A stretch of DNA of 64,000 nucleotides from Sepioteuthis lessoniana (lineage: Eukaryota > Mollusca > Cephalopoda > Myopsida > Loliginidae), in assembly GCA_963585895.1 (NCBI GenBank), contig OY757912.1, forward strand, positions 82,725,154-82,789,153, written 5' to 3'. Below, piece after piece: positions 57,647-64,000 of the stretch (positions within the stretch are counted from its first letter, which is position 1; each line of letters starts with the position of its first letter). A program made the translations under genes and the position numbers. The notes below the pieces were generated by a model. The model was not told the origin of the DNA. It saw only the letters and a program-made list of their open reading frames with translations, and did not search any database.

Positions 57647-58309
57647 TGTGGGGTGAAGTGTGCGTAAAAGAAGCGGAATAGATAATGGTTGTAAAACGGC
57701 GTGGACAAAATGAACATTTAAAAACAAGGCGAACGAACGAAAACAAATTTATATTCTATAATATCAAAACTTACATTAATACATGAAAACATAACTAACT
57801 CTAACATACTGATAGTGTGTATATATATGTGTGAGCTCGTGTGTGTATGTGTGTGTGTGTGTGTAACACGACTAAACTACAAAAAGAATTGTAAAATTAA
57901 AATGTCTTTTTTCTATGATTAGAAACCGGTAGATTTTTAAAGACGGGAAAGCGTCTCATAGTTCTTGTACAATAATGTCTGCGAGGCATGGTGTTGCTGA
58001 TACGGGGGAATTTGGTCAAATAGAAGGTGTTGCCGCTACGAAGGAATTTCGTAAAAGAGTGTTGCCGCTACGACGAAAATTCGTAAAAGAGAGCGAATGT
58101 GTTTTAAGACAGCGTATTTATAGAAAAAATCGTCTTATCAGTGGCTCAAGACGCAGGACTTGAATTTTCGCGCGCCGACGTAGTTGTAAGCATATCACGT
58201 GGTCCTCCTGGCCAATGGTTTCCCGAGACTGAACATTGAGCGTCCGCCATCTTTGTGGGAACAAGTGGCATACCGCCCAAATTAAATTATAGGAGTGTAA
58301 AGTCCTATA
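57647..58309 (-). repeat. Right LTR (5' LTR in element sense)
   Basis: Same length and, by eye, same sequence as the left LTR, offset by 2219 bp. Confidence 0.85.
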
Positions 58310-58760
58310 ACAGGAACACTTTTATGTCGCCTCTAACTTTTGCTATGTCTACAGCGACGCGTAATTTAGCTCAGACATCCAGCTACCTCATTCCTGGGCA
58401 ACCTTTTCTGGGGGCCTTCATGCCTCTCTCCTACAGCAACCAGGACCACACATTTATGGGTGACTACATCATTCCTGTCCTTAAACAGCAAACACGACTT
58501 TTGCTATGGCGACGCATATTCCGCTCAGACATTCAGCATTGCCTTGACTGTAGTGATGCACATTCTGCTCTGGCATTTACCTGCCATAATTCCTTCTCAA
58601 CTCAATAAGTATTTCTTTCCTCCCTTCCTACGAGACTTGCAGCTTAAAGGCACCCTTTATTCTGACTGCCATTAAACCTTCTTAAAAAAAATTTCTATAT
58701 CTTGGTCCCGACTCATTTATTTTCCTTCAAATATAACGGGAAGGTAACACGTTCCACCTT
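58310..58760 (+). mobile_element. R3, right part after the LTR element
   Basis: Continues the R3 copy. It includes an open frame to 58608 with no recognised domain, then A-rich sequence and a near-palindrome at 58738-58768 ('acgggaaggt' ... 'acctttccgt'). Confidence 0.35.
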
Positions 58761-60119
58761 TCCGTCATAACACTGTGGTCTATGAGTAGCAAATTCTGAT
58801 TCTCGACACGGCTTGACACCTTCTTTGCGTCGGCTGAATGGTCGAATACGTTGCCTAAATAAGCGTCTTCAATACTGCCTCCGGCTTAGACCATAATGCC
58901 CACTTGAAAAAAGGTGAAAAGCAAAAAGCCAAAGAGTAACCAGAATATGTTATACCTGTCATCTCTAGACAGGAAGGCGAAAAGGTGAATAAAATATATT
59001 TCTGTTTTGTCATAAGTTTGATTGAGGTAAAATGAAAACATGGAAAGTTGGGACGCGTGTAACGATCATGATGAAAAGACGTCACACTAATATACTGAAT
59101 TTAGAATATATAAAAATTTGCGAATTTTGACAGTTGACGCCAGTTAGGGTTAGACTTTGATACGAATTGGTCAGGTCAGGTGGGTGTCTCTTTGTGTCTG
59201 CCAAGTTGGGGTTCGTATATAGAACCTTACGATCTCTTTTCGCTCTCTCTTGAGCTTCGATGACTGTATGCAGTCTGATCAATGAACACCTTCGTATCTG
59301 GATAATAAAGCGGCAATTTCTCCCTATAAATATATTGGATATATTATTGTTACGCCAATACGTTTCAATAAATAGTTGTTGTTTGTTAACGAAAAGTTTT
59401 TCTTGTCTTTGAGTTGCCGGCACCCAGTCAACTTGCTCCAACGAACAACCCCGACCGTCTGAAAAAGTTCCAGGTGGATTGTGTCATTCCCTATCGATGG
59501 ATCTTTCAAACACAACGTGGGCACAGAGGGGATTGATAAACAAACTACCTGGAAACACATGTAGTGGTCACGGAACTAAGGCCATAATATATTACTGTGG
59601 CAATTATAATATTACATTTGGTATCACAAATGTTGTCGTGCACTATGGTATTACATTTGGTGCTGGTACCATTACTAACCATAGTATCACATCTCATACC
59701 ACATGCATAGAATTACATTTGTTGCTGTGCCAACTGTATTGTTATCGAGCCAAAAAGAGACTCATGGTTAAAAGAAGCGAAAACCAAAGAGAGGCTGACT
59801 GCCCCAGGCGACTTGTTTTTATAGCTACAAGGGGCCAGTAACGGTCCAACTTCGAAATAACCCAATGGCATTCGAGCAGTTATTAACTACCAAATTTACA
59901 AATTCCAACAATAGTTTTAACTGTTGGGATGCATTTGTGGATTCTTTCTTTGAAAACCAATGGTATATATATTGTATATATTAAATATATAAATAAGTTC
60001 ATCTTGTCTTTCCTTTCATTGTGCTTAGTGTTAGTATATCGTGGATATACTAATATTCTTGTTGAGCAGGGACTTGACTAAATATTTTCCCTACCACCAA
60101 GTATAGTGAATAATAAATC
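58761..60119. other. Mixed stretch, no gene recognised
   Basis: 59080-59470 (minus strand) is open over 119 residues but shows no family features. 59575-59720 has short degenerate repeats of 'tattacatttggt'. The plus-strand frame 59479-59841 follows these repeats and is judged low-complexity. Confidence 0.35.
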
Positions 60120-62675
60120 TGTTACGTGTATAACCACCCCTGACTGAATTATCCCCCTTGTTGTGTCCCTTATCTGGTAGCTATCCTGTTACTCTAATGG
60201 TGACTTGACAAAAAATTCAGTCTAGTGCTTATTTCTGTGTCTGCTTTTTTGATGAGTTCTCCAAATACAAATGTATAATTTCAAAGGAGGATGAAGATGA
60301 ATGTACTCATTTGATGAATGCAGTAAAATCTAGGAATAAGCTGAGAAAGAATGCCAAATGCCTCATGCTTATCAACAAACGGATGCAATGCATTTTATGT
60401 AAAGTTTACTACTAAACTAAAGCCATATAATGGAGTCCTGTTGATGCGGAACAAGATTCTAGTTGGACTACTCAGGGTTTGTCAAAAGGATCATAAAGAA
60501 CCCCAAAACTCATAAAAAGTACTCAGTCAAGTTCCTCTCATTCAAAGATTAAGATCATTTTCAACTTCTGCTAGGCCTTCATGCAAGTAAAATGATGTAA
60601 AAATAAAGAAGAATTTTTACCATGTGGCAGCTGTTGCCCCTGAAGCCAAATTCAAGGAGATATTTGACAACAAACTAGGTGAACTAACAGGAACGATAAC
60701 ACTAAAGTTGAAGCCAGATGCCATTCCTCAGCTGAACCAAAACTACAGATTTAAAAAACTGGGGATCACCAAAACCCTCACAAACTGAACAAAGCACTTA
60801 TGAGGGAGCTTTATACCATACCAATACTTGAAGATGTATTCTATGATATAGAGGATACTAAGATCTTTACCAAAGCTGAATTGTCATCAAGCTATTGGCA
60901 TGGATAACTGGATGAGACTTCCAGTGACCTCACATCATTTCAAACCTGTTTCTTCTGGTAGTGGCTACCATTTGGACTGAACACATCTGTGAAGATATTC
61001 CAAAAAAGAATGTTAGAATAATTCCAAAATATAAAAAGAGTCATCATCATAGTTGATGATATGGCTGTGGTTGGCAAGAGCCAAAATGAGCATGACAAAC
61101 ATGTTCAAGTACAACTGGAAAGATGTTGCACACTGAAAGTCAAGCTCAACCTAGAGAAACTGGAAGTGGGTTTAGATTCAATAACCTTCACAGGACATCA
61201 CATTACCAAGGATGGCATTGTAGCTGATCTAGAAAAAATCAGAGCTATCCAAGACATGACAGTCCCAGAAATAGTGAGAGATCTCTGCAGTTTTCTGGAT
61301 ATGCCCAAGTATGTAGGGAAATTTGTCCTAAATCTGACAACAATTATAAAATCCCTCCAAGATCTAACCAAGAAGGATGTCCCATGGATGTGGTCAGGGT
61401 TCCAACAGGTGGCTTTTGACACAGTGAAAAATGTGATCACAAATTTGCTTTAAAAACTGGTGCTTGAAAATGATGCTTGCTAGTATGGCCAGGGAGCAGC
61501 ATTATTGCAATAAGACTGACTGGGGGCATTTGTTAGTAGATCTCTCTCAAACACTGAATATTAATATGTACAAACTGAAAAGGAGATGTTAGCCGTGGTA
61601 TACAACCTTGAGAAATTCCACTACTACACCTATGGGAAGAAAATGATCATCCTGACAGACTACAAACCCATAGTTTCAATCAGCCAGAAATCTCCGTCAA
61701 AGGCACCAAAACGGCTGCAGAACCCTCTTTTGCACTTACAGCAATACAACTGTGTACTCATATACAAGCCAGGAAAGAGATCCCAGGGGCAGATACAGTG
61801 TCAAGATCACCAACAAGCAAGCCAGAAATAGAAGAATTGTTAGATGTGACAATCTGGTGATGCAGCCTATACAAGATCACAGACTAGCACAGATCCAATG
61901 CAATGTTGTTGAAGATACCACCATGAGAACACTTGCAGAGGTCATTGCTTGACATTGGCCTGACAAAAAGAAAGCATTGCCTGACTCCCTGAAACTGTTC
62001 TCTGACTACAGGGATGAACTAATTCCAAGATGGACTGATACTGCAAAGACTAAATATAGTCATCTCCACCTCTATGTGACCTGAAATGAAACAGAATGCC
62101 CAAGCTGGCCACCTTGGCACAAACACGTCTTCAAAGAGCAAAGGATTTAATCTTCTGGCTAAGTATGCCCAAAGACATTTGATAGTACTTAGAAGCCTGT
62201 GCCACCTGCGCAACCTATGCAGATTGCCAGCCAGCAGTCATCATCGATAGACTCAGCAATTTCTTTGAAATTGACAGACTCGGTACACATACATCAGAGC
62301 CACTTACTGAATGTATGAAAGCACATTTTGCACACAATGGAATACCAGAGATACTCATCTCTGATAATGAACCCAGTTCTCATCACAGGCCTTCAGAAAG
62401 TTTGCAAAAAAGTGGCTATTAAACTTTAAGAAAAAATAAAATTAAATAAAATTTTTAAAATAGATTAAAAGAATATATATATATGAACGAACAAATCCCA
62501 CCCTAAAAGTGGGGAAATGTTGCATGTATGACCAGACTCTGACTGAATTATCCCCTCTCCCATTGCATCTTCTATCTGGTAGCTCTCTCACTTTTTGGTA
62601 TTGGTTACTTGACAATAAAGTCGTTATTGTGCCTATCTCTGTGTCTGCCTTCTTCATGTAGTAACCCTATAACAA
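60120..62675 (+). mobile_element. Old, internally deleted Ty3/gypsy-type LTR retrotransposon
   Basis: 5' LTR about 60120-60252 and 3' LTR about 62518-62675. Both begin TGTTRCRTGTATRACC and contain 'tgactgaattatcccc', 'atctggtagct' and 'tctgtgtctgc'. A purine tract (AAAAGTGGGGAAA) lies directly before the 3' LTR. The interior is only about 2.2 kb, so gag and much of pol are missing. The LTRs differ at many sites, which indicates age. The LTR 3' limits are approximate. Confidence 0.8.
60640..62420 (+). pseudogene. Ty3/gypsy pol remnant: reverse transcriptase, RNase H, integrase
   Basis: The N-terminal reverse transcriptase part is in pieces from about 60640 to 61030, with stops and shifts. The palm region continues in the frame 61061-61453, which includes the block GHHITKDGIVADLEKIRAIQ and the KYVGKFVLNLTT connection. 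The RNase H part lies at 61586-61830 (MLAVVYNLEKFHYYTYG, then ILTDYKPIV). The integrase part keeps a zinc-finger-like cysteine pair (CATCATYADC near 62200) and the block HNGIPEILISDNEP near 62335, where SDN holds one catalytic aspartate. The stretch with the first catalytic aspartate is deleted. It encodes no working enzyme. Confidence 0.8.
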
Positions 62676-63214
62676 ACGTAATAAAATCTAAGGTTGTTAC
62701 TTTGCTTCTAGAAGTTCATTTCTTACATTAATATAATCAGTTATTAAAGGTTGTGACTCATGATTTTCTTTGACATGGAGTTATGATGTAAATGTGTTTT
62801 AATTCCTCTACTGTAGAAAATAACTCTGGCTTAAAACATTTCAGAAGGATGACAAAAATGTCTAGTTAATATGTGTGTTTTCTTAACTGTGATTGGCTCA
62901 AAATATTTTTTCTTTAGTCATATTGTATTTTTCCAACACATCTGTTTCTTATTTTATACTATAAATTCTTTGTTTTTTGGAGTGTGTTTTTTTAGCATGT
63001 GTGTTTAGTTGTTTGTTAGTTTAATGTAATCTTAATTTTGTGCACAGTTTTAGGCTAGCTATTGATATGGGCATATTTCTACAAGGTTTTGATGATATTG
63101 TTGAATATATTATTCAGTGATCAAGAAAATAAATACCCATTACTTAATCAGCCTTCATTTGGGATATGGTGAATTCGTAGACAGATGTGGTTCAACCGAC
63201 CTTGAATGAAAACC

Positions 63215-63217
<3 letters not shown>
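62676..63217. other. AT-rich stretch, no feature seen
   Basis: T- and A-rich, no shared repeat or gene. Confidence 0.4.

Positions 63218-63270
<53 letters not shown>
63218..63270. repeat. (CA)n microsatellite
   Basis: About 26 CA dinucleotides ending in a short TA step. Confidence 0.95.
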
Positions 63271-63276
<6 letters not shown>

Positions 63277-63314
63277 TTAGATATGCTGTTTTGGTACTCC
63301 AATACTATTGTTGG

Positions 63315-63522
63315 GAGGCATATGTGGTATAATAGTTGTCATCAAAGAAAATGGACTTGACAATCCAAATTCCAATTCTGGATGTGGCTGTTTGCATTTC
63401 ACTTCATGTTAGTAATACCATAGGGAAAGGTGTGTATCTATCTCTCAGATGTTGGTAAAATAGTAGTACGAACTGAGCTCTTTAACTTTAGTAGGGTAAC
63501 TAATCTAGAAGAAAGAAAACAT
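63315..63522 (+). repeat. SINE1, 3'-truncated
   Basis: Head 'gtggtataatagttgtcatc', decayed B box ('aaattccaattctgg'), central part 'taataccatagggaaaggt', and a body ending 'ctagaagaaagaaaac'. Confidence 0.7.
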
Positions 63523-64000
63523 ATGGAGTGTTGTTCAGAGAACCTGTTGCACACTGGTGCACCATTTTCCTTTTAAACAACTCATAATCAACTCATATAA
63601 AAATATGGCTAGCTTTATATAAGCTTTCACCTCTACAAACAAGACATCTGTGAAGTCATTTCATAAGCTTGGCCTGGCAAATGGTTGTCAATGATACTAA
63701 TGTATAAAATATTATAACTATGATATTGTTATTCTTTCAGGAATGAAAGGAATATATACTCAATTGACAGCATTTATATCATTTGTTTTGATGATAAACT
63801 AGTTGACATTTTGTCATGTATGTTAGACCATGAATAAAATAAACTGTTACAGAAATTGTTTTGTTTTAATTTGGTGAAAAAAGTTGTATGAAATAAACTG
63901 AAACAATTTAAAACAAATTGATTTAAACTGTTATATAAAATAAACTGTTGAAAAATGTTCTTGTTTTAACTTGCAGGAAAAGTAGTGTAAAATAAGTTGA
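63523..64000. other. AT-rich stretch with short 'aaataaactg' repeats
   Basis: Near 63830-63950 the phrase 'aaataaactgtt' recurs at least three times at irregular spacing. No gene seen. Confidence 0.35.

Larger units (their letters stand above)
55428..58309 (-). mobile_element. Compact LTR retrotransposon, recent and apparently non-autonomous
   Basis: Two direct repeats of 663 bp (55428-56090 and 57647-58309) look identical throughout and flank a 1556-bp interior. The target duplication is ACAG (55424-55427 and 58310-58313). Read on the minus strand, the 5' LTR is the right one. Its end CCCCACA is followed by AATTGGTGACCTTCCGAC, a primer-binding-site-like start. The left LTR is preceded by a purine tract (GCGGGGGGGCA). 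Each LTR carries TATAAATA on the minus strand (55896-55903 in the left LTR). The interior has no reverse transcriptase, integrase or protease blocks. Its longest minus-strand frame (153 residues, 57292-56831) has no recognised domain. It would need enzymes from another element. The similarity of its LTRs indicates a young insertion. Confidence 0.85.

Noticed and set aside
59082-59441. 119-codon minus-strand frame as a host gene
   Set aside because: No recognised domain, no splice or promoter context, and it lies among LTR-like sequence.

Overview
The window is non-coding, repeat-dense animal nuclear DNA. It is AT-rich (roughly two thirds A+T by eye), with long (TA)n, (CA/TG)n and (CT)n microsatellites, several tRNA-derived SINE families, an APE-type LINE, Ty3/gypsy-like LTR elements, mariner-like scraps and one transposon-associated ORF family. 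This mix suggests an invertebrate genome (arthropod, mollusc or similar). The sequence alone does not fix the phylum. I found no convincing intact host protein gene; a few candidate exons and one candidate TATA promoter are listed at low confidence. Family names R1-R4 and SINE1-3 are local to this report.

Layout. 0-4.6 kb: the end of an R1 repeat, a LINE 3' fragment split by a ~1.2 kb insertion, and SINE1 copies. 4.6-6.0 kb: a broken transposon-type gene, the longest coding-like stretch. 6-33 kb: mainly R1, a ~0.4-1 kb retroposon present about 20 times, mixed with SINEs, a 5'-truncated LINE (11.45-12.41 kb) and a longer dead LINE (29.6-31.8 kb). 33-41.5 kb: more single-copy-looking AT-rich DNA with a GC-richer R2 repeat, candidate exons and a candidate promoter. 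41.5-46.7 kb: a nested retroposon cluster, with R1 inside SINE1, and a LINE with an inverted 5' part inside another SINE1. 48.5-60 kb: LTR-like material, including a compact LTR element with two matching 663-bp LTRs (55428-58309). 60.1-62.7 kb: an old, internally deleted Ty3/gypsy element with recognisable LTR pair, reverse transcriptase, RNase H and integrase remnants.

How the parts relate. The small elements look modular. SINE1 and SINE3 have different tRNA-like heads but share an identical 20-bp central block. SINE3 and R1 share a 3' tail module. This fits retroposition by a common LINE machinery. Two insertions with target-site duplications allow the nesting order to be read (R1 into SINE1; LINE into SINE1 with a twin-priming-type inversion). 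The LTR element at 55-58 kb is the only clearly young insertion; everything else is decayed.
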